Positions 19,361-30,823 of a stretch of 64,000 nucleotides of DNA are shown one piece after another. The notes beneath the pieces were generated by a model. That model was not told the origin of the DNA. It was given only the letters and a program-made list of their open reading frames with translations, and ran no database searches. Positions within the stretch are counted from its first letter, which is position 1. Every line of letters begins with the position of its first letter. The stretch is from Erysipelotrichaceae bacterium (GTDB lineage: Bacteria > Bacillota_I > Bacilli_A > Erysipelotrichales > Erysipelotrichaceae): positions 33,619 through 97,618 of the forward strand of contig JAFZQG010000013.1 of NCBI GenBank assembly GCA_017550145.1. The letters run 5' to 3'. A program made the translations under genes and the position numbers.

Positions 19361-19376
19361 AAGATTGTTGTATATT
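19348..19376 (+). promoter_or_regulatory. Sigma-A promoter of hrcA-grpE-dnaK-dnaJ
   Basis: TTGACA (19348-19353), 17-bp spacer, TATATT (19371-19376). It lies between the two CIRCE elements. Confidence 0.88.
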
Positions 19377-19380
19377 ATTT

Positions 19381-19407
19381 TTAGCAGTAAAGCTAAAGGA
19401 GTGCTAA
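19381..19407. promoter_or_regulatory. CIRCE operator 2 (HrcA site), downstream of the -10
   Basis: TTAGCAGTA-N9-GAGTGCTAA: the right arm is a perfect consensus and the left arm is degenerate. It overlaps the expected transcription start region and ends just before the hrcA SD. Confidence 0.85.
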
Positions 19408-19421
19408 AAGGAGGTGGCTAT

Positions 19422-20444
19422 ATGGCATTAACACAAAGAATGGTCGAAATCTTGAGAGCCATTGTTGATGAATTCGTATCGACGGCCGAACCGGTCGGTT
19501 CCAAAACGCTTGTCGATAAATATGATCTGCCATATTCCAGTGCAACGATCAGGAATGATATGGCCACTCTGGAATCACTCGGTTATCTGGAGAAGCCGCA
19601 TACTTCTGCCGGCCGTATTCCTTCCAATAAGGGTTATCAGTATTACTGTGAACATCTTCTGAAGAAGGAAATGGATGAGGAAGTGAAATATGCATTGGCT
19701 AATATCTTTGATCGCCGTTCTGCGAATATCGAAGATGCGATCAAGGAATCCTGCAAAATCGTTTCGGAAATGACCAATCTGGCTACCGGAATGCTCGGAC
19801 CGGATGCCAAGAATCAGACGCTGGAATTCATTAAAGTCTTCCAGATCGATCCTAAGACAGCGGTGTGTGTCTTTATAACAAATACGGGTCATACCGAAAA
19901 CAAGACCTTCAATTTCCATGATGAGGTCACGATCGATGATATTCAGACCTGTACCGATATTCTCAACGACAGATTAAAGGGTACACCGATTCACACATTA
20001 CCGGAAAAGCTGGAATCACTGAAACCGATTCTGACCAAATCCGTACAGCGCTTTGAAATGCTGTATAACGCCTTTGCGGGTGCTTTCGTTAAGTTTGCCT
20101 CAGAGACACTTTATTTCGATGGCACCAGCAATATGATGTATCAGCCGGAATATGCGGATGTCGAGAAACTGAAGGAACTGACCAAGTTCTTCGATGATTC
20201 GAAGCTGTTCAGAAGCCTGGTTGACCGCCAGACGACCGGTCAGGATGTCGTAGCGGTAACACCTAAAGGAACCGAGCTGGTCTGGAAGGATGACATTGCC
20301 ATCGTATCCAGCGAGATAAAAATCTCGGATAATCCGGATGAAAATGCGCGTCTGATGGTTGTCGGACCGCGTCGAATGGAATACAGCCGTGTCGTTAACT
20401 TACTTGATTTTATCTGTAAGGAAATCGAGGACATGTTCCATTAG
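19422..20444 (+). CDS. hrcA: Heat-inducible transcription repressor HrcA
   Basis: The repressor that binds CIRCE and is kept active by chaperonins. It has an N-terminal winged helix (TQRMVEILRAIVDEFVSTAEPVGSKTL, SSATIRNDMATLE) and the GYLEKPHTSAGRIPSNKGY linker typical of the family, then the GAF-like dimerisation domain. ATG 19422 follows AAAGGAGGTGG; an in-frame upstream start would run through CIRCE 2. It is first in its own operon, so it is autoregulated. GroESL is not in the window. Confidence 0.97.
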   Translation: MALTQRMVEILRAIVDEFVSTAEPVGSKTLVDKYDLPYSSATIRNDMATLESLGYLEKPHTSAGRIPSNKGYQYYCEHLLKKEMDEEVKYALANIFDRRSANIEDAIKESCKIVSEMTNLATGMLGPDAKNQTLEFIKVFQIDPKTAVCVFITNTGHTENKTFNFHDEVTIDDIQTCTDILNDRLKGTPIHTLPEKLESLKPILTKSVQRFEMLYNAFAGAFVKFASETLYFDGTSNMMYQPEYADVEKLKELTKFFDDSKLFRSLVDRQTTGQDVVAVTPKGTELVWKDDIAIVSSEIKISDNPDENARLMVVGPRRMEYSRVVNLLDFICKEIEDMFH

Positions 20445-20455
20445 AAAGGAAGATT

Positions 20456-22913
<2,458 letters not shown>

Positions 22914-22952
22914 TTAATTAAAAGTATTTAATAAAAAAGAAAGGGAGGTATT

Positions 22953-24089
22953 ATGGCCGACAAACGCGATTATTATGAGGTCTTGGGTATATCCAAGGGT
23001 GCGAGTGATGACGAAATAAAAAAAGCTTACCGTAAGTTGGCTAAGAAATATCACCCGGATGTAAACAAAGAACCTGATGCGGAAGCCAAATTCAAGGAAA
23101 TAAACGAAGCTTATGAAGTCCTTTCCGATCCGCAGAAGAAAGCGACATATGACCAGTTCGGTCATGCGGGAATGGACGGATTCTCTTCGGGTGGATTCTC
23201 TTCAGGTTTCGGCGGAATGGATATGGATGATCTCGGAGATATCTTCTCAAGCTTCATGGGAGGCATGGGAGGATTCTCCGGATTCAACTTCGGCGGCAAT
23301 TCTTCATCCAGAAGAAACGGACCGATCAAAGGCGATAACCGTTATATGACCCTCGAGATCGATTTTCTCGATGCGGTTCATGGTGTCGATAAACTGATCA
23401 ATATTACCGTTGATAAGAAATGTGATCACTGCGACGGCACAGGTGCTGCCAGCAAGTCTGATATCGAGACCTGTTCAACCTGCCGCGGTTCGGGAAGAGT
23501 CATGAGACAATCCCGTACACCGTTTGGCGTAATCCAGCAGCAGTCAGTCTGTCCGGATTGTCACGGTACAGGCAAGCGTATCAAGAAAGGCTGCCCATAC
23601 TGTAACGGACAGGGCTATAACACGGTCAAGGAACAGGTCGAAGTTACGATCCCGGCCGGTATCAATTCCGGTCAGCAGGTCAGACTGGCAGGCTATGGCG
23701 AGCGCGGTGAAAACGGCGGTCCAAATGGCGATCTTTACATCGAAGTAAGAGTCAGACCGCATAAGTACTTCCGCCGTGACGGAAACAATATCTACATTAC
23801 TGTTCCGATCTCATCGGTCGATGCGACGCTCGGAACAAGTGTTGATATTCCTACAGCCTATGGTGATGTTGAACTGACGATTCCTGCGGGAACACAGCCT
23901 GGTCAGCAGTTAAGAATAAAGGGTTACGGAATCAAGGATTTACGGACCAAGAACGTCGGTGACCAGTATGTGGAAGTTCAGATCGAGATCCCGCGAAAAC
24001 TCACCAGAGAAGAACGGGAACTGTACGAAAAGCTTTCCACGCATAAAAAGGAAAGTGTATTCGAAAAATTCAAAAAAGCTTTTAAGTAG
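22953..24089 (+). CDS. dnaJ: Chaperone DnaJ (Hsp40)
   Basis: The co-chaperone that stimulates DnaK. It has a J domain ([32 protein letters not shown], with HPD), a Gly/Phe/Met-rich region (about 75-120), a zinc-binding region with four CxxCxGxG-type repeats ([32 protein letters not shown]), and the C-terminal substrate-binding domains. It is 378 residues, the last gene of the hrcA operon, with GGGAGG before the ATG. Confidence 0.98.
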   Translation: MADKRDYYEVLGISKGASDDEIKKAYRKLAKKYHPDVNKEPDAEAKFKEINEAYEVLSDPQKKATYDQFGHAGMDGFSSGGFSSGFGGMDMDDLGDIFSSFMGGMGGFSGFNFGGNSSSRRNGPIKGDNRYMTLEIDFLDAVHGVDKLINITVDKKCDHCDGTGAASKSDIETCSTCRGSGRVMRQSRTPFGVIQQQSVCPDCHGTGKRIKKGCPYCNGQGYNTVKEQVEVTIPAGINSGQQVRLAGYGERGENGGPNGDLYIEVRVRPHKYFRRDGNNIYITVPISSVDATLGTSVDIPTAYGDVELTIPAGTQPGQQLRIKGYGIKDLRTKNVGDQYVEVQIEIPRKLTREERELYEKLSTHKKESVFEKFKKAFK

Positions 24090-24105
24090 GGAAACCTACT
24101 TAAAA
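24080..24105 (+). other. Hairpin at the dnaJ 3' end without a U-tract
   Basis: Arms TTTTAAGTAGG and CCTACTTAAAA around GAAA form a strong stem with a GNRA-like tetraloop. The hairpin covers the dnaJ stop and is followed by A residues, not T. It does not fit an intrinsic terminator on either strand. It may be a 3'-end stabilising or processing stem, letting some transcription continue into clpB. Confidence 0.55.
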
Positions 24106-24117
24106 AAATACATTTGA

Positions 24118-24144
24118 TTAGCACTCATAATTAAAAAGTGCTAA
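24118..24144. promoter_or_regulatory. CIRCE operator 3 (HrcA site) in front of clpB
   Basis: TTAGCACTC-N9-AAGTGCTAA: the left arm is a perfect consensus and the right arm has one change. It ends directly before AGGAGG, the clpB SD, so clpB is predicted to be in the HrcA regulon. Confidence 0.9.
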
Positions 24145-24156
24145 AGGAGGTATCAT

Positions 24157-26715
24157 ATGAATCCTGAACTGATGACAGAAAAACTGCAGGAAATCCTGAT
24201 GAAAGCCTTGAGTATCTGCAAGGAAAACGCCAATCCGGAATTAAGTTCCGAACATATGATGGCTGCTTTTCTGAGCGAACCGGATATCATCGATATGTTG
24301 AACAGTTTTAAAACAGACATAAACAAGCTTGTCAGTATCGATGATCAGTATCTTTCAAGATTACCGGTCTCTGATTCGGTAGAAAATCCGAGCATCGAAA
24401 GATATCTGTATAATGCCTATAACGAGGCTTTGAATAAATCCAAACAGCGTAAAGATAAATACATTTCAATGTTTGATATGTTTATCGCTACACTGTTCAA
24501 CAATTCTTCCGTCTGTGAAGATATGCGTAAATTCTGCGGGTTCTCCCGCAATGATATCGAAGATAGATACAGTATAGAAAGGGGTGGTACTATGATCAAC
24601 AACAAAGAAGATGAAAACAACCTCAATCCATTGAAGAAATACGGACGTAACCTCGTCGATGATGTCAGAAACGGCAAGATCGATCCGGTCATCGGACGTG
24701 ATGATGAGATACGTAGAGTTATCGAGATTCTTTCCCGTAAGACCAAAAACAATCCGGTCCTGATCGGTGAACCTGGTGTCGGTAAGACCGCTATCGTTGA
24801 AGGACTGGCCTGGCGTATCTTTAATAATGATGTGCCATTAGGGTTAAAGGACAAGGATCTGATCGAACTGGATATGGGTTCACTGATTGCGGGTGCGAAA
24901 TACCGTGGTGAATTCGAAGAGCGTTTAAAAGCTGTCCTGAAAGAAATTGAAAATGCCAATGGCAAAATTATCTTATTCATCGATGAGATCCATAATCTGG
25001 TCGGTGCCGGAAAGACTGAAGGCGCAATGGATGCGGCCAACCTGCTCAAACCGATGCTGGCAAGAGGAGAATTAAGATGTATCGGTGCTACAACTTTTGA
25101 TGAGTACCGTAAATATATCGAAAAAGACTCCGCACTGGAAAGAAGATTCCAGAAGGTTTCAGTCGATGAACCGAGTGTCGAAGATACGATTTCGATCCTG
25201 CGTGGACTGAAAGACCGTTTCGAAGCCCATCACGGTGTCAAGATCAAGGATGATGCGATCATCGCAGCTGCATCTTTATCCAACCGCTATATTTCCGACC
25301 GTTTCCTGCCGGATAAGGCTATCGACCTGATTGATGAAGCCTGTGCTTCTACCCGAGTTGAAATGGATTCCAAACCGGTCGAACTGGATGAACTGACCAG
25401 AAAGATCGATACGCTGGAAATCGAAAAGATCTCTTTGAAGAAAGAAACCGAAGATGAAAAAGCCCAGAAACGTCTGGAAGAACTGGACAAGGATCTGGAA
25501 GCATTAAAAGAGAAGAAGAAATTCCTTGATGAACGCTGGCTGAAGGAAAAAGATGATTTAAGCAAGATCAAGGAAATCAAGGAAGAACTTGAAAGAGCCA
25601 AACTGGAAATGTCCGATGCGCAGAACAATGCGGACTATGAGAAAGCTTCCAAACTGCAGTATGAAACGATTCCGAGTCTGGAAAAGAAGATCAGCGAACT
25701 TTCAAATGATGACGAAGAAGGCAGAATGCTTTCAGAAGTAGTCGATGAACAGTCGATTGCGAAAGTGGTAGCTAAATGGACACACATTGATGTATCCAAA
25801 CTGATGTCTTCAGAAAGAGAAAAGCTCTTACATCTTAAAGATAAGTTATCCGAAAGAGTAGTCGGACAGGATAAGGCATTAGGACTTGTTTCCGATGCGA
25901 TCTTAAGATCAAAAGCTCAGGTTTCCGATACCAACAGACCGATCGGTTCATTCATGTTCCTAGGTCCGACCGGTGTCGGTAAGACCGAAGTAGCCAAAGC
26001 TTTGGCTGAACAGTTATTTGATGATGAGACAAAGATCGTCAGGATCGATATGTCCGAATACATGGAGAAGTTCTCTGTTTCTAGACTGATCGGTGCTCCT
26101 CCAGGATATGTCGGATATGAAGAGGGCGGACAGCTGACTGAAGCAGTCAGAAGAAAACCTTATTCGATTGTCCTGCTGGATGAAATCGAGAAGGCTCATC
26201 CGGATGTGTTCAATATTCTGTTACAGATCCTTGATGACGGACGTATTACCGATTCCAAGGGTGTGACAGTCGACTTTAAGAATACGATCATTATCATGAC
26301 TTCCAACCTCGGTTCCGAATACGCATTTGAAGAAGATGAGGAAAAGAAACAGAAGGAATATGAAGAGATCGTTAAGATGACTTTCAAACCGGAATTCATC
26401 AACCGTGTCGATGAGATCATTGTCTTCAATCCGCTTGATCAGCAGATGATCGAAAAGGTTGCGGAAAAGTTCCTCAACATTCTCAAGAAGAGACTTGCCG
26501 AATCCGATATTGAACTGGAAGTAAGCGATAATGCCATGAAGAAGATCGTGGAATGCGGTTTTGATGAGACTTATGGAGCAAGACCGATGAAACGTCATAT
26601 TCAGCGTGCTGTCGAATCTCCGGTAGCTAAATTCCTTTTAGAGAATTATGATGCCAGAAAGATTCTGGTCGATGTCGAAAACGATGAATACGTCGTTAAA
26701 AGAAATGATCAATAA
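24157..26715 (+). CDS. clpB: Disaggregase ClpB (AAA+ chaperone)
   Basis: An 852-residue Hsp100 that pulls proteins from aggregates with DnaK/DnaJ. It has a Clp N-domain (about 1-140), a first AAA+ module (Walker [10 protein letters not shown], Walker [25 protein letters not shown]), a long coiled-coil M-domain (about 405-525), and a second AAA+ module ([39 protein letters not shown]). The long M-domain separates it from ClpC and ClpE. The Clp-N repeats are weak to the eye. A CIRCE element replaces the CtsR control often seen for clp genes. Confidence 0.95.
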   Translation: MNPELMTEKLQEILMKALSICKENANPELSSEHMMAAFLSEPDIIDMLNSFKTDINKLVSIDDQYLSRLPVSDSVENPSIERYLYNAYNEALNKSKQRKDKYISMFDMFIATLFNNSSVCEDMRKFCGFSRNDIEDRYSIERGGTMINNKEDENNLNPLKKYGRNLVDDVRNGKIDPVIGRDDEIRRVIEILSRKTKNNPVLIGEPGVGKTAIVEGLAWRIFNNDVPLGLKDKDLIELDMGSLIAGAKYRGEFEERLKAVLKEIENANGKIILFIDEIHNLVGAGKTEGAMDAANLLKPMLARGELRCIGATTFDEYRKYIEKDSALERRFQKVSVDEPSVEDTISILRGLKDRFEAHHGVKIKDDAIIAAASLSNRYISDRFLPDKAIDLIDEACASTRVEMDSKPVELDELTRKIDTLEIEKISLKKETEDEKAQKRLEELDKDLEALKEKKKFLDERWLKEKDDLSKIKEIKEELERAKLEMSDAQNNADYEKASKLQYETIPSLEKKISELSNDDEEGRMLSEVVDEQSIAKVVAKWTHIDVSKLMSSEREKLLHLKDKLSERVVGQDKALGLVSDAILRSKAQVSDTNRPIGSFMFLGPTGVGKTEVAKALAEQLFDDETKIVRIDMSEYMEKFSVSRLIGAPPGYVGYEEGGQLTEAVRRKPYSIVLLDEIEKAHPDVFNILLQILDDGRITDSKGVTVDFKNTIIIMTSNLGSEYAFEEDEEKKQKEYEEIVKMTFKPEFINRVDEIIVFNPLDQQMIEKVAEKFLNILKKRLAESDIELEVSDNAMKKIVECGFDETYGARPMKRHIQRAVESPVAKFLLENYDARKILVDVENDEYVVKRNDQ

Positions 26716-26719
26716 TTTG

Positions 26720-26747
26720 AAAGAGGGCCTAATAAGCCCTCTTTATT
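26720..26747 (+). terminator. Intrinsic terminator after clpB
   Basis: AAAGAGGGC-N7-GCCCTCTTT followed by ATT. Confidence 0.88.
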
Positions 26748-26754
26748 AACGTAT

Positions 26755-26778
26755 GAAAAAAGAGCTTTCTGAGCTCTT
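26755..26778 (-). terminator. Intrinsic terminator of the cold-shock gene
   Basis: On the minus strand AAGAGCT / AGCTCTT is followed by TTTTT; it overlaps the csp stop codon. Confidence 0.85.
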
Positions 26779-26980
26779 ATTCACTAACCTTTTTTACATT
26801 GGCAGCCTGAGGACCCTTAGGACCATCATTCACGTCATATTCAACAGCCTGGCCTTCATCTAATGATTTGAAACCATCGGATAGAATTGCTGAGAAATGA
26901 ACAAATACTTCTTTGCCATCATCTCCAGTGATAAAGCCATAACCTTTAGCGTCGTTAAACCACTTAACTTTACCTGTCAT
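26777..26980 (-). CDS. Cold-shock domain protein
   Basis: A 67-residue OB-fold protein that binds single-stranded RNA and DNA. It has [12 protein letters not shown] (RNP1) and VFVHFSAI (RNP2), the nucleic-acid-binding aromatic patches. SD AAAGGGG lies a few bases before the ATG. The predicted promoter lies about 40 nt upstream, giving a short leader; the very long leader of E. coli cspA is not seen. It is divergent from the S66 peptidase gene. Confidence 0.97.
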   Translation of the reverse strand: MTGKVKWFNDAKGYGFITGDDGKEVFVHFSAILSDGFKSLDEGQAVEYDVNDGPKGPQAANVKKVSE

Positions 26981-27016
26981 ATAACCCCTTTACTAGCAAA
27001 AAATATATGCAATTTA

Positions 27017-27045
27017 ATCTTAAATCTTTTTACTAGTGAATGCAA
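27017..27045 (-). promoter_or_regulatory. Predicted promoter of the cold-shock gene
   Basis: On the minus strand TTGCAT (27040-27045), 17-bp spacer, TAAGAT (27017-27022). The intergenic stretch 26981-27160 holds no gene. Confidence 0.55.
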
Positions 27046-27160
27046 TGAATTTTCCGAAAAAAAGTACTATCTAGTATGATTTCTCACTCATGTTTATAGA
27101 GTGACAACTTTGCGTTTCAAACAAAACGATAATGTATAATGAAACCAGGAGAAGTGAAAT

Positions 27161-28138
27161 ATGTTTTATCCTCAATTCATAAAGAAAAACGAAACTATCG
27201 GAATCTGTGCACCAAGCGCCGGTGTCGGAAAAAAGATCGATGATTACAAGGAAGCACTTAAGGTGCTGCGTTCAAGAGGCTATAAGATCAAGGAAACAGC
27301 TTCGGTCAGAAGAAATAATGTCCGCTCGACTACGGCGAAAAAAAGAGCGAAAGAACTTGACGAACTTGTATTGGACAAGAAAGTTAAGCACATCATGTGC
27401 GCAGCCGGCGGAGACTTCATGCTGGAGATGATGCCGTATGTTGATTTTGATCATATAAAAGAAAATCCGAAATGGATTTCCGGAATGTCAGATCCGACTA
27501 ACATCCTTTATACTGTCACTACGAAACTTGATATCGCTACATTATATGGCCGTAACGGCGGCAGTTTTGATATCGAATCATCTCCATCACAGGAAACGTT
27601 TCTGAATTTTGTCGACGGTAAGATAAAGACTCAACATTCCTATAAGAAATATATTGCTTTTCTGGATATGATCAATGAAATCGATAATTATCAGGATGTG
27701 AAATGGGTCGCAAAGGAACCGATGGAAATAAAGGGAAGACTGATCGGGGGCTGTCTTGAATCGATTGAGAAACTGATCGGTACAGATTTGGATTATACGA
27801 ATCAATTCATAGAAAAATATAAAGATGACGGTATCGTCTGGTATTTCGATATATTTGATATGTCATCCTATAATTTCTATCTGACACTGATGCAGTTTGA
27901 AAATGCCGGCTGGTTCAGATATTGCAAAGGTGTGCTGATCGGCAGGGTATGTTTCCCGAGAGTCGAAGATAAGAAACTGGATTATATAAAAGCCGCAGAT
28001 AAGGTATTAAAAGATATCCCGCATATCTGTGAAATGGATATCGGCCATACCGCTCCGAATATGACATTAATTAACGGAGCTCTGGCTGACGTTAAATATA
28101 AAGACGGAAAAGGAAGTATCAGTTTCAAATTAAAATAG
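27161..28138 (+). CDS. S66 family serine peptidase (LD-carboxypeptidase / MccF-like)
   Basis: A cytosolic serine hydrolase, 325 residues. S66 members cleave the terminal D-Ala from murein tetrapeptides (LdcA) or hydrolyse microcin C-type compounds (MccF). The N-terminal IGICAPSAG, the nucleophile region GMSDPT, the GGCLES segment (Glu) and IGHTAPNMTL (His) complete the Ser-Glu-His triad. SD AGGAGAAG precedes the ATG and TATAAT lies at 27135. No murein operon is adjacent, so recycling versus antibiotic immunity cannot be decided. Confidence 0.9.
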   Translation: MFYPQFIKKNETIGICAPSAGVGKKIDDYKEALKVLRSRGYKIKETASVRRNNVRSTTAKKRAKELDELVLDKKVKHIMCAAGGDFMLEMMPYVDFDHIKENPKWISGMSDPTNILYTVTTKLDIATLYGRNGGSFDIESSPSQETFLNFVDGKIKTQHSYKKYIAFLDMINEIDNYQDVKWVAKEPMEIKGRLIGGCLESIEKLIGTDLDYTNQFIEKYKDDGIVWYFDIFDMSSYNFYLTLMQFENAGWFRYCKGVLIGRVCFPRVEDKKLDYIKAADKVLKDIPHICEMDIGHTAPNMTLINGALADVKYKDGKGSISFKLK

Positions 28139-28158
28139 AACCTAGACGGTTCTATTTT
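28132..28158. terminator. Bidirectional terminator, S66 peptidase / threonine aldolase
   Basis: AAAATAGAACC / GGTTCTATTTT with loop TAGAC, between convergent genes. Confidence 0.85.
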
Positions 28159-29179
28159 GCATATAAGTGAACAGATCGTTGTAGAAGTCCTGGACATCGC
28201 CTTTTTTGGTCGCCCATGAACAGACGAAGCGGACGATCGTATGATTCTTATCAAACTTGCCCCATTCGGTGACTTCGTATTTGGTCTTGATCTTTTCCAG
28301 CAGTCTGTTCTCCAGTACCGGGAAGATCTGATTGGTAGGCGAATCGATAAACATCGGGATGCCGTACTGTTTGAAGATATACTTGATAGCCTGAGCCATG
28401 ATGTTGGCATTCTTGGCGTTGTCTAAGTATGTACTGTCTTCGAGCAAAGCAAGGAACTGTACACCGATGATCCTGCCTTTTGACAGCATCGCGCAGTGCT
28501 GCTTGATCAGATAACGGAAGTAAGGTTTCAGATCATCATTTCTGATAACCATCGCTTCACCGATCAGAGCACCGTTCTTGGTTCCGCCGATATAGAAGAT
28601 ATCGGTATAACGGCATATGTCCTTGAAGGTAAGATCGTTTCCGGTTGCGACTAAGGCATTGCCTAAACGTGCACCGTCAAGATATAGATACAGACCTAAT
28701 TTTCTGCAGGTCTCATAGATAGCTTTGAGTTCGCTCTTACGGTAGATCGTACCGAGTTCGGTCGCATCGGAGATGAAGACCATCTTAGGTTTGACCATAT
28801 GCTCATCCGGGTGGTTGGAAACAACTTCGATGATTTCGGCAGGAGTGATCTTGCCGTATTTGCCTTTAACGGTTATGATCTTATGGCCGGTCGCTTCTAT
28901 GGCTCCGGTTTCATGAGTGTTGATATGGCCTGATTCGACGCAGATCACTGCTTCATATGATCTTAACAGGCTGATCGCCAGAACGTTACATGGCGTTCCG
29001 CCGCTTATAAAATGAACATCGACACTTTCGTTGCCGACGGTTTTTCTGATCGTCTCCGCCGCAGCGGTACAGAAAAGGTCCTGACCGTAACCGGCAGCTT
29101 GGACATCGTTTGTTTCAACCAGGGCATTCAGGACTTTAGGGCAGGCGCCCTCGGAATAATCGTTCGCAAATGAATACAT
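28142..29179 (-). CDS. Low-specificity L-threonine aldolase family (PLP enzyme)
   Basis: A PLP-dependent fold-type I enzyme that splits L-threonine or allo-threonine to glycine and acetaldehyde. It has the family pattern: FANDYSEGACPKVLNAL, SGGTPCNVLAI, ESGHINTHETGAIE, YLDGARLGNAL, and the Schiff-base Lys in YIGGTKNGALIGEA. The start MYSFANDYS at 29179 has AGGGGA upstream and is preferred to the ATG seven codons earlier. It lies next to the Crp-like regulator gene on the same strand; co-transcription is possible. Confidence 0.92.
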   Translation of the reverse strand: MYSFANDYSEGACPKVLNALVETNDVQAAGYGQDLFCTAAAETIRKTVGNESVDVHFISGGTPCNVLAISLLRSYEAVICVESGHINTHETGAIEATGHKIITVKGKYGKITPAEIIEVVSNHPDEHMVKPKMVFISDATELGTIYRKSELKAIYETCRKLGLYLYLDGARLGNALVATGNDLTFKDICRYTDIFYIGGTKNGALIGEAMVIRNDDLKPYFRYLIKQHCAMLSKGRIIGVQFLALLEDSTYLDNAKNANIMAQAIKYIFKQYGIPMFIDSPTNQIFPVLENRLLEKIKTKYEVTEWGKFDKNHTIVRFVCSWATKKGDVQDFYNDLFTYMQNRTV

Positions 29180-29202
29180 AATGATTTCCCCTCTATCCAA
29201 TA

Positions 29203-29784
29203 TTATAACAATCTTATAGTCTTATCTGACTTAATTATTTTCTTTTCTTTCACCAGTCTGTATAGGAGCCGGGAAACGGCTTCTCTGCTTAAATACAGTT
29301 CTCTGGCCAGCTGTGATACGGAAGTATAGGTGATTCTGTTTTTATGATCATGAAGATAGCAGAAGAATCTTTCTTCAGCCGAAGCGATCGAAAGCAGCCT
29401 GATCCTGCTGTTTAACTGCTTGCCGGTATCGGAAAGAATATGGAGATATTCGATCAGGAAAGCGGAATTGTTTTCCAGCAGTTCGATAAGCAGTTCTTTC
29501 TTTATCAGCATTATTTCCGCATCGCTTAAAGCTATGACATTGCCTTTATAATATGGCTCTGATGAGAAGATCAGATTATTGCCGAAAAGACCTCCTTCGG
29601 AAATCGTATTGAAGATCAGTTCCGATCCGTCATTCAGATAGGATACGATTTCGATCTTTCCTTTTAAAACAATGCCGATCTCATTACAGCTGTCATTCTC
29701 ATGAAAAAGGGTATCTCCCTTGGAGATTTTTCTGATGATGCAGCGTTCTTTTTCTTTATCTGTAAGTAATTCCGTTATCTTCAT
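29203..29784 (-). CDS. Crp/Fnr family transcription regulator
   Basis: A 193-residue protein with an N-terminal cyclic-nucleotide-binding-like barrel (about 10-100), a dimer helix (about 100-130) and a C-terminal winged helix (about 150-193). The barrel lacks the RSA segment that binds cAMP in E. coli CRP and there is no cysteine cluster as in FNR, so the effector is unknown. The recognition helix SREAVSR (166-172) keeps the Arg, Glu and Arg that CRP uses to read TGTGA. A matching TGTGA-N6-TCACA site lies 5 nt upstream of its start, shared with the divergent ABC lipoprotein gene. Confidence 0.93.
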   Translation of the reverse strand: MKITELLTDKEKERCIIRKISKGDTLFHENDSCNEIGIVLKGKIEIVSYLNDGSELIFNTISEGGLFGNNLIFSSEPYYKGNVIALSDAEIMLIKKELLIELLENNSAFLIEYLHILSDTGKQLNSRIRLLSIASAEERFFCYLHDHKNRITYTSVSQLARELYLSREAVSRLLYRLVKEKKIIKSDKTIRLL

Positions 29785-29788
29785 AATA

Positions 29789-29804
29789 TGTGATCCGAAT
29801 CACA
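29789..29804. promoter_or_regulatory. Crp/Fnr-type operator between regulator and ABC lipoprotein gene
   Basis: TGTGATCCGAATCACA has perfect TGTGA and TCACA half-sites with a 6-bp spacer. Its centre (29796.5) lies about 41.5 bp before the start site predicted from TATAAT at 29826-29831, the classical class II activator position. It would lie just downstream of the regulator's own start site, a repressing position. Confidence 0.8.
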
Positions 29805-29819
29805 GTTTTTTACAGGATA

Positions 29820-29831
29820 ATTATATATAAT
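29820..29831. promoter_or_regulatory. Overlapping divergent -10 boxes
   Basis: ATTATATATAAT is a palindrome giving TATAAT on both strands. Neither strand has a good -35, in line with activator dependence for the plus strand gene. Confidence 0.55.
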
Positions 29832-29854
29832 TTTATCTGCGAGGTGAAGATAAA

Positions 29855-30823
29855 ATGAAAAAACTGTTACTTGTATTAAGTGTTCTAATGTTACTGTGGG
29901 GCTGCACAGGCACAAAACCTGCAGAACCTGTTGAAGAAGAGACTGTCGATCTTTCATCGCTGACGATCGTTACTCCAAAGGGCGCTCCGGTCTTGGCTTT
30001 CTATAACCAGATCGAAAACGAAAACTATACCCGTGTTACGGCTGATGCGATCGCAGCTTTATGGACCGGCGATCAGTCTCCTGATGTTATGGTCATTGAC
30101 CTGACCAGCGGTATCAAAGCCATCAAAGACGGTGCAGCTTACAAGCTCGGAGCTATCATTACTTTCGGTAATTTCTATCTGGCTTCTACCGGAAACGATG
30201 AAAACGATACGATGGATTCTGATGATAAGATCGTCTTGTTCGGTAATGAAAACATGCTTCCAAGCAGGATCTGGCATTACCTCTATGGTACGGATTATGA
30301 TGCTTCATTATTGTATGAATCCGATGCTCAGCAGGCTGCTGCTGCTTTAGCCAGCGGCAAGTATTCCGATGGTACGGAAGTCGATTATGTCTTTTTAGCT
30401 CAGCCGGCTTTATTCGCAGCTATGAAGAAAAACGAAAATGCCAAGCTGTATAAGGATATTCAGGAAGAGTATAAAAACAAATCCGGTCTTGATATGATCC
30501 AGGCAGCTGTCTTTATTAATGACAGAGTAAATGAAGCAACCGGTAATGCTTTCTTAACAGAACTGGAAAACGCTGTTAAGGCAGCAATCGAAAATCCGGA
30601 ACTTGTGGCCGAAGGTTTAAGCGTCTATACTGATGAAGAAGCAACGGCTCAGTACGGTTTCAATCCGAATGTGGTCGTCAATGTCTTCAAACAGAAGAAC
30701 GCCTTAGGCAACAATGCGATGGGCTTAGGCTTCAAGAAAGCGATCGACATCAAGTCCGATATCGATGCCTTCCTGGCGATCTTCAATATTGAGGAGACGA
30801 GTGAAGAAATCTACTTCAAATAA
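29855..30823 (+). CDS. ABC transporter substrate-binding lipoprotein (NMT1/SsuA-like)
   Basis: A secreted lipoprotein, 322 residues, lipobox LWGC with Cys17. The mature part has a type II periplasmic binding fold of the NMT1/SsuA/TauA kind (LTIVTPKGAPVLAFYNQIE, DVMVIDLTSGIKAI, DYVFLAQPALFAAM). Relatives bind thiamine precursors, sulfonates, nitrate or similar small anions; the substrate here is not readable. SD GAGGTG precedes the ATG. It overlaps the start of the permease gene and is probably controlled by the Crp-like protein encoded divergently. Confidence 0.85.
   Translation: MKKLLLVLSVLMLLWGCTGTKPAEPVEEETVDLSSLTIVTPKGAPVLAFYNQIENENYTRVTADAIAALWTGDQSPDVMVIDLTSGIKAIKDGAAYKLGAIITFGNFYLASTGNDENDTMDSDDKIVLFGNENMLPSRIWHYLYGTDYDASLLYESDAQQAAAALASGKYSDGTEVDYVFLAQPALFAAMKKNENAKLYKDIQEEYKNKSGLDMIQAAVFINDRVNEATGNAFLTELENAVKAAIENPELVAEGLSVYTDEEATAQYGFNPNVVVNVFKQKNALGNNAMGLGFKKAIDIKSDIDAFLAIFNIEETSEEIYFK

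Noticed and set aside
24080..24105. Hairpin after dnaJ as an intrinsic terminator
   Set aside because: The stem is strong but A residues, not T, follow it on both strands, so it does not fit an intrinsic terminator. It is listed as a hairpin of unknown role.
24417..25049. Long open frame (210 codons) on the minus strand inside clpB
   Set aside because: It is antisense to a well-supported clpB and its translation is Ser/Leu/Ile-rich with no motif or SD, typical of a shadow frame.
26981..27160. Long cold-shock leader acting as a thermosensor
   Set aside because: The predicted promoter lies only about 40 nt before the ATG, so a long structured leader is not supported.
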